34,777 nucleotides of DNA, from NCBI GenBank assembly GCA_006226755.1, contig SBGE01000219.1:1-34777 (forward strand), given 5' to 3'. Below, piece after piece: positions 1 through 7,563 of the stretch (within the stretch, counting starts at the first letter, position 1; the number at the start of each line of letters is the position of its first letter). A program made the position numbers and the translations under genes. The notes under the pieces are model-generated. The model saw nothing but the letters and a program-made list of their open reading frames with translations, searched no databases and was not told where the DNA came from. The stretch comes from Deltaproteobacteria bacterium (GTDB lineage: Bacteria > Bdellovibrionota > Bacteriovoracia > Bacteriovoracales > Bacteriovoracaceae).

Positions 1-902
1 ACATTTTGTCCGTTTCTTTTGAAATAAACTGTCGATCCACTCTTGTACATATAGTTTTTGCATTGATCCTTTCCATCACTTCCAGCTGGCTGAATATTTG
101 GATCACGGATGCATAGGACTTCTTTGTCTCCGATCTTTGCTTTTTTGTAAGGCATGACGGCGTGATCACCAAGCTTTCCTCTTGGTCCTCTGATGCCTAA
201 GTAAGGAAGCTGTCTTTTTTCAACTCTACTCACAACTTCATTCCACTGATCAACTGTAGAGTTACCGGTTCTTGTCGTGATTGTAGGACTACTGACGTTG
301 TATTTGTAGTAATAAGACTTGGCCTTGCTTCTTAGAAGAGTTTGAATATAAGGATCTTTTGAAAATTCATGTAATCCTTTGAAGCCTGGAATCTCTGCCA
401 CTTTATAATCGTAAACATCATTGATCAGCTTTTTATAGAAGTCTTTGCACTTGGTGTTCATTGGTTTTCCCTTGCCACAGTCGTGTGGGTTGGCACCTTT
501 TCCAAAGTCGGCAAGCATATTAAACTGTTGTTGAGTAATGGTCATTCCACGACAACGACCAATGCGATCTCCCCAGTTGCTGTTACCAAAAGCAAAGTGT
601 CCATAAGGATCGACTTCATCTAGAGGTTTCAGAGCTGTGTAGTTCTTTTCACATTTCTTGCTGCACATGACGTCGTCAACGCCACCAGTTAGATCACCAA
701 TCGGATCATTCTGGTTACCACCATTGGTACAGTGGGGATCTGGTTTCACCACATCTGTTTGATCAACTCTGTCTGGATTGTTAATGGAATCGTAATCAGG
801 ATTGGGACCGTTATCGGGAAGAGGAAGGTTCTCTTCTTTACAGGCCATCGTGACAACAAGTACTAATGCCAAAAGGAATTTCATCATCAACTTCAACTTC
901 AT
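1..902 (-). CDS. Lipoprotein, putative papain-like cysteine peptidase (3' end outside window)
   Basis: An open frame of 300 codons runs from ATG 902-900 off the left edge, so the C-terminus is missing. A GAGGAG site lies 8 nt before the start. The N-terminus is a lipoprotein signal ending in TMAC, with the lipid-attachment Cys at residue 21, followed by a low-complexity Pro/Asp/Asn linker to about residue 70. Candidate catalytic residues, by position and local motif, are Cys117 in GRCRGMT, His247 in GDHAVMPY and Asp267 in CIRDPN. That order and local context (Cys box, then HAV, then DPN) is what papain-fold bacterial peptidases such as the C58-type group show. Several further cysteines (58, 80, 84) could form disulfides. 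Reading frame and lipoprotein export are directly visible; peptidase activity is inferred from three short motifs. It might instead be a non-catalytic papain-fold protein. Confidence 0.75.
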   Translation of the reverse strand, partial: MKLKLMMKFLLALVLVVTMACKEENLPLPDNGPNPDYDSINNPDRVDQTDVVKPDPHCTNGGNQNDPIGDLTGGVDDVMCSKKCEKNYTALKPLDEVDPYGHFAFGNSNWGDRIGRCRGMTITQQQFNMLADFGKGANPHDCGKGKPMNTKCKDFYKKLINDVYDYKVAEIPGFKGLHEFSKDPYIQTLLRSKAKSYYYKYNVSSPTITTRTGNSTVDQWNEVVSRVEKRQLPYLGIRGPRGKLGDHAVMPYKKAKIGDKEVLCIRDPNIQPAGSDGKDQCKNYMYKSGSTVYFKRNGQN

Positions 903-1167
903 CTCAACTACTCCTCAAACAGCTATGAACTGCACTCCCTTGACTCATTCTAAAATGTTTATCGGTCTGGAGTGAAATTTCGAGAATCTTTGTTAACGAT
1001 CTGAAATCAAAGGGAATATTTTTTCTAACAGAAGTGAAAATAGAGAGTTAAAACCAATAAAAAAACTCGGAAAAAATTTAAGTAGTTAAAATCAGATGGA
1101 ATACTCAGTTGGAAAATTGCCCACAATCTGTGGCTTGGACACTTGAAGTTGTTGAAATGAAAGAAGA

Positions 1168-1189
1168 TGGCCCGAACTTAGTCGGGCCA
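1168..1189 (-). terminator. Probable terminator downstream of the 1202-1486 gene
   Basis: An 8-bp perfect inverted repeat, TGGCCCGA / TCGGGCCA, has a 6-nt loop. It lies 13 bases past the stop of the minus-strand gene ending at 1202. On the minus strand it is followed by a pyrimidine-rich but interrupted tract (TCTTCTTTC) rather than a clean U-run. The remainder of the 903-1201 gap is AT-rich, and I see no gene or other clear signal in it. Confidence 0.6.
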
Positions 1190-1201
1190 AAAAATCTAGA
1201 A

Positions 1202-1486
1202 TTAGTGACTATCGTGACACTCAAATGGTTCATTCGCTGAATGTCTGTGACATGCGTACTCTACTTCACCACGTGTTTTCATATAGACCTTAACTTTCAC
1301 TCCACCGCTAACTGGCCATGATTTTATACCCTTGAAATCTGCAATTTGGTCTGCAGAAGAGTTGGCTTTGAAGTAATCAAGTGCTTCCGAAGTTGCTTCA
1401 GCAGTATCAACTAATGCGTCTGTTGTGTGGTGTTGAGCAAAAGTGTTCAGTGAAAAAAGTAGAGCAATTGTCATAAGGTATTTCAT
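1202..1486 (-). CDS. Small secreted protein with C-terminal Cys/His residues
   Basis: A 94-residue protein with a clear signal peptide (start MKYLMTIALLFSLNTFA, probable cleavage after TFA). The start is supported by AAGGAG 7 nt upstream. The mature part is about 77 residues. It begins with His-His and ends with two Cys residues among His (YACHRHS and FECHDSH), suggesting a disulfide or metal site. It lies 17 nt downstream of the cytochrome lipoprotein gene on the same strand and is probably co-transcribed with it. I do not recognise a family. Export to the periplasm or beyond is well supported; function is unknown. Confidence 0.75.
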   Translation of the reverse strand: MKYLMTIALLFSLNTFAQHHTTDALVDTAEATSEALDYFKANSSADQIADFKGIKSWPVSGGVKVKVYMKTRGEVEYACHRHSANEPFECHDSH

Positions 1487-1503
1487 TATTATCTCCTTGG
1501 TTG

Positions 1504-2010
1504 TTAGAAAGAATCTCCAAAATCGTCATCTCCAAAATCGTCATCGTCTCCGAAGTCATCATCATCTCCATCATCAGGATCAGAACAATTCACTTCATCG
1601 CTTTCAAATTCTGGTGCACATTTTTCAATCCATTTTTTTATATAATCTATTTCACTTTGATGTAGTCTCGGACCCTTAGGGGGCATTTCTCCTGAAACAA
1701 TAGATTTTAAGAGTCGACTTTTTTCAGGTTGTCCCTTAATCAATAGAGGAACAAATCGATCTTTCATTGTCGTTTCGTAACTTGAAAAATCAATATCAAG
1801 ATCTGGCTCAGGGGGAGAGTGGCAAGAGAGGCATTTTCTATCAAGAATTCTCTCTTTTAGTATTTCAAAACTTATAGGAGTTTTCTCGTTAACACTTGGT
1901 CTTAAAGTCCGATCGTTGATTTTAAATTCAACGGGACTTTTTTCTCCTGGTAGACAGGAAGATAGAAATATTAAAAGTATAAAAATGTATGCCTTAGACA
2001 TATACCCCAT
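1504..2010 (-). CDS. Mono-heme c-type cytochrome lipoprotein with Asp/Gly/Phe repeat tail
   Basis: A 168-residue lipoprotein (lipobox LSSC, Cys19). It carries one heme-attachment motif, CLSCH, at residues 60-64 and a probable axial Met at 109 in the GEMPPKGP segment. This arrangement (CxxCH, then a short spacer, then MPPKG followed by an EIDYIKKWIEKCA helix) matches the small planctomycete-type cytochrome c domain seen in many Gram-negative secreted proteins. The last 25 residues are almost only Asp, Gly and Phe in DDFGD-like repeats, which would be very acidic and possibly bind cations. ATG 2010 has AGGG at a suitable distance; ATG 2001 (MSKAY) is an alternative. The gene is divergent from the LVIVD gene at 2215, so electron-transfer partners could be encoded nearby, but none is identifiable. 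Confidence 0.8.
   Translation of the reverse strand: MGYMSKAYIFILLIFLSSCLPGEKSPVEFKINDRTLRPSVNEKTPISFEILKERILDRKCLSCHSPPEPDLDIDFSSYETTMKDRFVPLLIKGQPEKSRLLKSIVSGEMPPKGPRLHQSEIDYIKKWIEKCAPEFESDEVNCSDPDDGDDDDFGDDDDFGDDDFGDSF
1514..1576 (-). repeat. Short in-gene tandem repeat encoding DDFGD units
   Basis: Three to four imperfect copies of a 15-18 base unit (plus-strand form TCTCCAAAATCGTCA) lie within the 3' end of the cytochrome lipoprotein gene. They encode the acidic Asp/Gly/Phe tail. Unit length is always a multiple of three, so copy-number change would lengthen or shorten the tail without breaking the frame. Confidence 0.8.
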
Positions 2011-2214
2011 GGGGGTACCCTAGCAGTTGAATCTTTTATTGTTAAGCTTAATGATATTTTTATATGCTCCCTCCTTGTGACGGTGCATTATGTCGTTGAG
2101 ATCGCATGAGGATTAGGGACTAATATGTTCTTACATGCTGATTATTCGCTCTTCACAAAGTGTGAATACAGATATCATTTACTGGTAATAAAAACTGTAT
2201 CAAGGATGATCAGC

Positions 2215-3246
2215 ATGCAAAGAATGATTCTGCTAGTAGTATTACTTTTCTCAATTGATGTATTTGCATCAACTCAACTTTCGGCCCTTGGGCAATTTAA
2301 GAAAAACAGATCTATCGAATACAATGACGTTTGGGGATATGAAGCTCCAGATGGAAAAGAGTATGCTCTACTCGGTGTTCAAGATGGAACGAGCATTATT
2401 GATGTTTCAAATCCAGCGAACTTGAAGGAGATCAAATTCATCCCATCGAACAGATCAACTTGGAAAGACATTAAAACTTTCGGTCACTATGCTTACGTTG
2501 TGAATGAGAGCGGTGGGGGAATGCAGATTTTGGATCTTTCTAAACTGCCAAATGATGTTCCTGTTGCAGCAACTTATACCGGTTTCACAACTTCGCACAA
2601 TATTTATATCGATGAAGAGAGAAAACTGCTTTTTGCTGAAGGAAATCACTCTGAGCCAGTAAGAATTCTCTCTCTTGAAAATCCTCTCGCTCCTAGACAG
2701 CTTTCGAGCCTTGGAGTTGAATGTCATGATATTTATGCAAAAGATGGACTTCTTTATGTTTCAGAAGGTGGACATGGAACAATCGGGATTTTTAATTACG
2801 ATGATCCGTCCAATCCAACTCTTGTTTCACGCTTTCAAATCAGAAGAGCAGGTTATGTCCACAATGCGTGGTTGACAGAAGATGGACGCTATTTGATGAC
2901 CACTGAAGAGAACACCGGAAAGACCATGAAGATGTTTGATCTGGCTGATCTTAACAATGTTCAGCAAGTCGGCGAAGTTCTGGCACCTGGGAAACTTGCC
3001 CACAATACTCATATCAAAGGTAACTTTGCATACGTTGCTCACTATGGATCAGGACTTCGTATTTACGATATCTCAAATCCAGCCAGTATGAGTGAAGTGG
3101 CGTTTTGGCAAAAAACAGCAACTCCTGGAAGAGGCTTTGTCTCAGCATGGGGAGCTTATCCATTCTTCAAATCTGGAAAAATTTTGATCTCAGATATTGA
3201 GGATGGATTGGTTGTTGTCTATCACGAATCAGCTGCGAGAAATTAA
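2215..3246 (+). CDS. Secreted LVIVD-repeat / choice-of-anchor-B type protein
   Basis: A 343-residue secreted protein built from beta-propeller-like repeats. Characteristic segments are DVWGYEAPDGKEYALLG, GTSIIDVSNP, STWKDIKTFGHYAYVVNE, GMQILDLSKL, IYDISNPASM and a late HNTHIKG strand. These match the LVIVD repeat / choice-of-anchor-B family, which are secreted proteins of mostly unknown ligand. The frame is open from 2125, but the signal peptide (MQRMILLVVLLFSIDVFAS) begins at ATG 2215, which has AAGGA 9 nt upstream; ATG 2206 is too close to that site. The stop is 1 nt before the next start, so the pair is probably one transcript and translated in sequence. The family assignment is by sequence pattern; the role is unknown. 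Confidence 0.85.
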   Translation: MQRMILLVVLLFSIDVFASTQLSALGQFKKNRSIEYNDVWGYEAPDGKEYALLGVQDGTSIIDVSNPANLKEIKFIPSNRSTWKDIKTFGHYAYVVNESGGGMQILDLSKLPNDVPVAATYTGFTTSHNIYIDEERKLLFAEGNHSEPVRILSLENPLAPRQLSSLGVECHDIYAKDGLLYVSEGGHGTIGIFNYDDPSNPTLVSRFQIRRAGYVHNAWLTEDGRYLMTTEENTGKTMKMFDLADLNNVQQVGEVLAPGKLAHNTHIKGNFAYVAHYGSGLRIYDISNPASMSEVAFWQKTATPGRGFVSAWGAYPFFKSGKILISDIEDGLVVVYHESAARN

Positions 3247-3247
3247 T

Positions 3248-4183
3248 ATGAAAACAGCGCTCTTCTTTCTTTTCTTTTTGTTTGCCGGGCAAAGCTTTGC
3301 TTCGAATCTTTTAGATACGACTTTCACTATTGATGGGGGAAGAAGTCTTGGGATGGAAGCAGGAGAGAAGTCAGAATGGCGCTTTTTTTATGTCAATCCC
3401 ACAAATGGAATGAAACACAAGATGTTCATGAAGATGCATGCCAAGCCAATGCATATGATCATCATTCGAGACGACTATTCTCATATCGCTCACGTTCATC
3501 CTTATTTTGATATGATGAAAGCGGAATTTTCACTGGATTTGAATGTGGCGACAAGTCCTGATTTTGATAATCAGAATGTCGTTGGAGCGATACCTACAGG
3601 AGGACGTTATTTCGTTTTCACTGAAGTGATGCCAATGGGACTTTCAAATGAAAATCCGATGGTGATGAATCGATTTGAAGTTCAGGCCAGTGGCACTCCA
3701 GCTCCTGAAGCGCAGCTAGACTATCCTGAAGGAAAAGATGGAATTGATCTGTATTTCAATTCTAATGGAGAAAAATCATCTGAAGGGGCCATGTATAAAG
3801 TGACTTTCACTTACGAGCAGTTTGATTTCTGTAGTATGTGGCTTCCAAAGTTTTATTTCGAGTGGTTCAAGAAAGAGAGAAATGGAACTTATATGAGAGC
3901 TGACAATTTTGAGCGTTGGCTTGAAATGGGGGCACACTCAATACTCATCGACAATGACCATCAGAATCTTGCAGATAAGATTTTTTATCACCTCCATGCA
4001 TTTCTTCCAATGAGTACCAAAGGAGAATTCGTTTTCCCTTATCATGATCACAAAAGAGAACTTCCTGAAGGTCGTTATAAAATTTGGGGTCAATTCAAAA
4101 GGGAAGGGAAAGTCTTTACTGTTCCAGTCTCTTTCTCTTATACAAGACCAGCGGATTTCCCTCTAAGCAATAAATGCAAATGA
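3248..4183 (+). CDS. Secreted His/Met-rich protein, putative metal binding
   Basis: A 311-residue protein starting at ATG 3248, directly after the stop of the LVIVD gene; an in-frame upstream extension exists but overlaps that gene and lacks a signal peptide. The N-terminus MKTALFFLFFLFAGQSFAS is a typical signal peptide. Near residues 55-90 there is an unusually dense run of Met and His (segments KHKMFMKMHAKPMHM and HIAHVHPYFD). A later part has YHLHAFLP and FPYHDHKRELPEG, the latter resembling a beta-sandwich strand pattern. Such Met/His clusters are common in periplasmic copper-handling proteins. Metal binding is an inference from composition; I do not recognise the family with certainty. 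It converges with the following minus-strand gene with no intergenic base between the two stop codons. Confidence 0.8.
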   Translation: MKTALFFLFFLFAGQSFASNLLDTTFTIDGGRSLGMEAGEKSEWRFFYVNPTNGMKHKMFMKMHAKPMHMIIIRDDYSHIAHVHPYFDMMKAEFSLDLNVATSPDFDNQNVVGAIPTGGRYFVFTEVMPMGLSNENPMVMNRFEVQASGTPAPEAQLDYPEGKDGIDLYFNSNGEKSSEGAMYKVTFTYEQFDFCSMWLPKFYFEWFKKERNGTYMRADNFERWLEMGAHSILIDNDHQNLADKIFYHLHAFLPMSTKGEFVFPYHDHKRELPEGRYKIWGQFKREGKVFTVPVSFSYTRPADFPLSNKCK

Positions 4184-5332
4184 TTATTGTCCTTGAGACA
4201 TCTCTTTGAGTTGTTTGCGATCAGCTTTTTTCACACTTGCGGGAAGCTTTGAGTATTCTTTCAAGGCGAGATCGATAAAACTTTTGTCCATTGGTTTGCA
4301 TCCATTTAGATACTCTTCCATTTTTGGAGCAATGGCCTTGGCATAGAGATCAATAGAAGGAACGTTATACCAAGGCTCTCTTGGTTTTTCTCCAGTGACC
4401 TTTTTATAGGCCCAGACATTTCCAGCAATAGTGGCAATGGCCTCTTCAAAATTCAAAAAAGCGAGTTCTGCTTGTTCTCCTTCTCCGAACCATTTTTTCA
4501 TTTCTTCGTATTTCTTGGTTCCTTGAGTGTGAAAGAGAGTATGGAATTTTTCATGAAGAACAACACTTAAGTCTCCATGGATATCATTTGAAGTAGGATC
4601 GACAGCTAGAATTTCTACTCCCACAAAAGACTGACCGTCTACTGCACCTTGTGAAGTTGAAGGATAGAGACCAATCGGAGAGTTAGCTGCTGCAGCGGGA
4701 TTGGATCTTGTGAACTTTGCTAGACATTTTGTTTTGTCTTTCATTTTCCACTTGCAGCCTTCTGATTTGAGAGTTTTTAAGTAACCCTTTAAAGCAGAAG
4801 TCTGTTTGTCCTCTACGAGATTTTTATATATAGGTTTAAATCTGTTATAGAATTTTGAGAATTGTCGAAAGCTCGAGTTTCCAAGTTTCTTCTTTGCTGC
4901 TTTCAAAAAATCTTTTTCATTCTCAGTCGTCGCTGCAAGTTTGACTAACTCTTGGGTTGTATCCATTCCGGCCTGCTCTTGAGGAGCTGAAGAATTTTTA
5001 GTTTTTTCATGCCACTTCAAAAACCGTTTGAGCATTCTTTTATTTTTAGATGTGGCATATCTCGAACCCATAAAGTCCTGGTAAAAACTCTCAGGTCTTC
5101 CCATTTCTCCAATGAGTCCTTCCATAAATGTCATAACACCAAGTGGAGTTGTCACTCGAACATCGAGATTGTCTTCATCATTTTCACATTGATCACCGGC
5201 CACATTATCGGCCAGGCTGGAAATCACTCCCGGAATGGATTCTGCAGGTGTTTGTCCACCATTGGCGTGAAGACATTCTGCTGAGTGGAGATTGAATGAA
5301 AATAGGACGAGAAGACACGCTAATTTATGCAT
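4184..5332 (-). CDS. Secreted protein with HExxH motif, putative metallopeptidase
   Basis: A 382-residue secreted protein with signal peptide MHKLACLLVLFSFNLHSA. The centre is helical and rich in Lys (residues about 90-200, including repeated K/A segments). At residues 260-264 is HEKFH within VVLHEKFHTLFH, a textbook HExxH zinc-peptidase motif. It is followed about 30 residues later by FEEAIATIAGN, a plausible position for the third zinc ligand or a glutamate of gluzincin type. Five cysteines, mainly in the N-terminal half and at residue ~345, suggest disulfides. The start codon has only a weak AAGAAG site. The gene lies 30 nt downstream of ilvE on the same strand and may be transcribed with it. 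Peptidase activity is inferred, substrate unknown. Confidence 0.75.
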   Translation of the reverse strand: MHKLACLLVLFSFNLHSAECLHANGGQTPAESIPGVISSLADNVAGDQCENDEDNLDVRVTTPLGVMTFMEGLIGEMGRPESFYQDFMGSRYATSKNKRMLKRFLKWHEKTKNSSAPQEQAGMDTTQELVKLAATTENEKDFLKAAKKKLGNSSFRQFSKFYNRFKPIYKNLVEDKQTSALKGYLKTLKSEGCKWKMKDKTKCLAKFTRSNPAAAANSPIGLYPSTSQGAVDGQSFVGVEILAVDPTSNDIHGDLSVVLHEKFHTLFHTQGTKKYEEMKKWFGEGEQAELAFLNFEEAIATIAGNVWAYKKVTGEKPREPWYNVPSIDLYAKAIAPKMEEYLNGCKPMDKSFIDLALKEYSKLPASVKKADRKQLKEMSQGQ

Positions 5333-5362
5333 GTCTTCTTATCGGCTAAATAGCTAATTTAT

Positions 5363-6442
5363 TTAGTGGACTGTTTCAACAGGAACGACCCATCCGTATT
5401 TGTCTTCAAGTCGTCCTTCCTGTAGTCCTAGCAAGGTTTCCTTGATCGAGAAGGCCACCGGACCATTGTTGTTTGGAAGTACCCATTTGTTTCCAGAGAG
5501 ATCTCCAAATTCAGCGATTGGAACGACAATCGCAGCAGTTCCACACATGAAGGCTTCGGTACAGGCCCCGTCGTTGATTTTTTGGAGTAGCCAGTCAATT
5601 TCCATAACTTCTTCAACAACTGTTTTTCCAAGATCTTTCGCCAATTGAATGATTGAGTTTCTCGTGATTCCATCGAGGATAGAATCATTCAGTTTTGGCG
5701 TATAAAGTTTGTTATCTACAAAAGCAAAGAAGTTCATACCTGAAAGTTCTTCGATATATTTCTTGTGAAGACCATCAAGCCAAAGTGTTTGGTGAAATCC
5801 TGCTTTGTTGGCCTCAACTGCTGCCAATAAACTTCCGGCATAGTTACCACCTGTTTTGGCGTTTCCTGTTCCACCTGGGCAAGCACGAGTATATTGTTTT
5901 TCAATTTTAACTTTCACGTAGTCAGCGCTGATGTAGGCACCACTTGGAGAAGCGATAACCATGAATTTCATTTTTCCTGCAGGCTTGATTCCAAGGTGTT
6001 CTTCAGTTGCGAACATGAATGGACGAATGTAGAGAGATTCACCTGATCTTTTAGGAATAAAGTCAGCACAGTAGGAAGTGATTCCTTTTACTGCTTCCAT
6101 GAAAAGATCTTCAGGTACTTCAGGCATTCCCATTCTTCTGGCTGAAAAATTAAATCGATTGAAATTTTGTTCTGGTCTGAAAAGGAAAGGTCCTTTTCCT
6201 CCGGTACGATATCCTTTCATCCCTTCGAAAATTTCTTGTCCGTAGTGTAGAACTTTGGTCGTAGGATCGAGAGAGATGGGACCGTAAGGGATCATTTCAA
6301 GTGGACCCCATTCTCCGTTATCAAAATCACTGACAATCATTACCGGAACCATGACTTTTCCAAAGACCAGTTCACCTTGAGGTGCGGAAAAGTTTTTGAT
6401 GGCCTCAATGGCTTCAGGGGTGACTTTGAGTCGGTTGAACAT
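5363..6442 (-). CDS. ilvE: Branched-chain amino-acid aminotransferase (fold-type IV PLP enzyme)
   Basis: Catalyses reversible transamination of Leu, Ile and Val with 2-oxoglutarate (EC 2.6.1.42), the last step of their synthesis and first step of breakdown, in the cytoplasm. The 359-residue length and the motifs fit the type II BCAT subfamily. These are LHYGQEIFEGMKGYR, NRFNFSARRMGMP, YIRPFMFATE, the PLP-lysine segment GGTGNAKTGGNYAGS (Lys196), the EELSGMNFF strand, and LNDSILDGITRNSI near the C-terminus. The ATG at 6442 is chosen because GGAGGAG sits 6 nt upstream; an in-frame ATG at 6457 would begin before that site. No other leu/ilv genes are adjacent, so it is an isolated housekeeping gene here. 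Confidence 0.97.
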   Translation of the reverse strand: MFNRLKVTPEAIEAIKNFSAPQGELVFGKVMVPVMIVSDFDNGEWGPLEMIPYGPISLDPTTKVLHYGQEIFEGMKGYRTGGKGPFLFRPEQNFNRFNFSARRMGMPEVPEDLFMEAVKGITSYCADFIPKRSGESLYIRPFMFATEEHLGIKPAGKMKFMVIASPSGAYISADYVKVKIEKQYTRACPGGTGNAKTGGNYAGSLLAAVEANKAGFHQTLWLDGLHKKYIEELSGMNFFAFVDNKLYTPKLNDSILDGITRNSIIQLAKDLGKTVVEEVMEIDWLLQKINDGACTEAFMCGTAAIVVPIAEFGDLSGNKWVLPNNNGPVAFSIKETLLGLQEGRLEDKYGWVVPVETVH

Positions 6443-6527
6443 AATGGGCTCCTCCAAGCATTTGAAATTCGAGAAACTCTACCAAATTCTGGAGCATTTC
6501 TGTCGGGACGATGCAGTAGAGATGAAG

Positions 6528-6570
6528 AAAAAAGAAAAACCCCGTACTGTCGCAATGCGCGTACGGGGTT
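6528..6570 (-). terminator. Rho-independent terminator after the 6582-7364 gene
   Basis: Read on the minus strand, a 10-bp stem (AACCCCGTAC / GTACGGGGTT, plus-strand arms 6538-6547 and 6561-6570) with a 13-nt loop is followed by TTTTTCTTTTTT. It begins 12 nt past the stop codon at 6582. The loop itself can form a small CGC/GCG inner hairpin. Confidence 0.92.
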
Positions 6571-6581
6571 AGTTATTGAAA

Positions 6582-7364
6582 TTACTTAAGAAGTGCGGCT
6601 CTTAGAGCGTCGAAATCGTTGGTTCTTGGAATAATTTTGAAGTTAATTCCAGTTCTACCAGTAAACATCAGACCAATACCAAGGCCAAAACCTTCGTCAT
6701 CACCTTCAAATTCTCCAGCACCAGCAGGACCAATTCCAGCAGTGATCATGACATTGCTGTTGAAACGTTGAACGTTATTGTCACGGTAGTAAGCATCGTG
6801 AAGGAAGTAACCAAAAGAGTTAGATCCAACGAGAGCGTGGAATCCACCACCAATTCCAAATTCAGTTTCCGGAGCAATTCCAAAAAATCTTTTTCCGTTA
6901 GTCGCTTTACATGATGCTACTTTCATACCAACACCGATCGCAATTCCAACACCAACGTTGACGTTGGCACCAGCAAGATTACATTTAACGTATGGGTGAG
7001 TGAATGTTTTAAGGATGCTTTGAACTGCTTTGTTGTCAGTTACTGTGTTCTCTACTTCTGCTTGAAGTTCGCCCCAAGTAACATCTTTTTGTCTATCTAG
7101 ATCAAGTCTCTCATCGTTACAGGCTTTATAAAGGGCCTTAAGACCTTTTACATCACCTTTGATTTCTTGAGCTTTTGTTAGATACTTTGAAGCCAATTCA
7201 ATTGAAAAAAGTCCGCCTCTTTTTTGATCAACAGCTTTTCTAGCACATTTCAAAACTCTGTCTGTGTAACGAGCTTGAAGTTTCATGTCTCTTTCTGAAA
7301 GATTCGCATGAGCATTTGCAGACGCAAGAACAATTGCAGCAGCAACTAGTGATTTAAGTTTCAT
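6582..7364 (-). CDS. Secreted protein: helical N-terminal half, Gly-rich C-terminal half
   Basis: A 260-residue protein with a signal peptide (MKLKSLVAAAIVLASANAHA). Residues ~22-120 are predicted helical with two cysteines in a CARKAVDQ / KACNDERLD arrangement likely to form a disulfide. Residues ~125-260 are rich in Gly, Ile, Val and Phe in alternating patterns (for example NVNVGVGIAIGVGMK and FGLGIGLMFTG), as in membrane beta-strands or a YSC84-like beta fold. It contains a Cys pair around CNLAG and ASCKATN. The start is preceded by AGGGGG and by a good promoter at 7397-7425, and the gene ends in a strong terminator, so it is monocistronic. I do not recognise the family; outer-membrane or periplasmic location is an inference. 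Confidence 0.8.
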   Translation of the reverse strand: MKLKSLVAAAIVLASANAHANLSERDMKLQARYTDRVLKCARKAVDQKRGGLFSIELASKYLTKAQEIKGDVKGLKALYKACNDERLDLDRQKDVTWGELQAEVENTVTDNKAVQSILKTFTHPYVKCNLAGANVNVGVGIAIGVGMKVASCKATNGKRFFGIAPETEFGIGGGFHALVGSNSFGYFLHDAYYRDNNVQRFNSNVMITAGIGPAGAGEFEGDDEGFGLGIGLMFTGRTGINFKIIPRTNDFDALRAALLK

Positions 7365-7396
7365 ATTTCCCCCTATGAGTGTTTGTTTCTGGGGGA

Positions 7397-7425
7397 GTTA
7401 TAGCGAGTGAGTGGAAAGTCATCAA
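7397..7425 (-). promoter_or_regulatory. Sigma70-type promoter for the 6582-7364 gene
   Basis: On the minus strand TTGATG (7425-7420) and TATAAC (7402-7397) are separated by exactly 17 nt, placing the start of transcription about 25 nt before the ATG at 7364. A 6-bp inverted repeat, TCAACG / CGTTGA (7422-7438, 5-nt loop), overlaps the -35 box and could be an operator. Confidence 0.6.
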
Positions 7426-7551
7426 CGCTTCTCGTTGACGGAAAAACTCGGTTATTGTCAAAGCTAAGATATTTCAGCAGGTTGGATAATTTTAGAGAGG
7501 CCCAAGGGTCGGGAATTTTTGCCTAGAAGTCCTTGATATTACATCTTCGGA

Positions 7552-7557
7552 TACAAT
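7552..7557 (+). promoter_or_regulatory. -10 element close to the start codon of the 7564 gene
   Basis: TACAAT ends 6 nt before ATG 7564, which would put transcription start on or next to the A of the ATG. No Shine-Dalgarno sequence is seen between it and the ATG, and no good -35 at standard spacing. See the leaderless-mRNA finding. Confidence 0.45.
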
Positions 7558-7563
7558 TATCTT

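Noticed and set aside
2125-2214. Longer start for the LVIVD protein at 2125
   Set aside because: The signal peptide and the AAGGA site fit ATG 2215; the extra N-terminal part would block export.
7531-7550. TTGATA (7533-7538) as the -35 box for the 7564 gene
   Set aside because: The spacer to the -10 box would be only 13 nt, too short for a standard sigma70 promoter.
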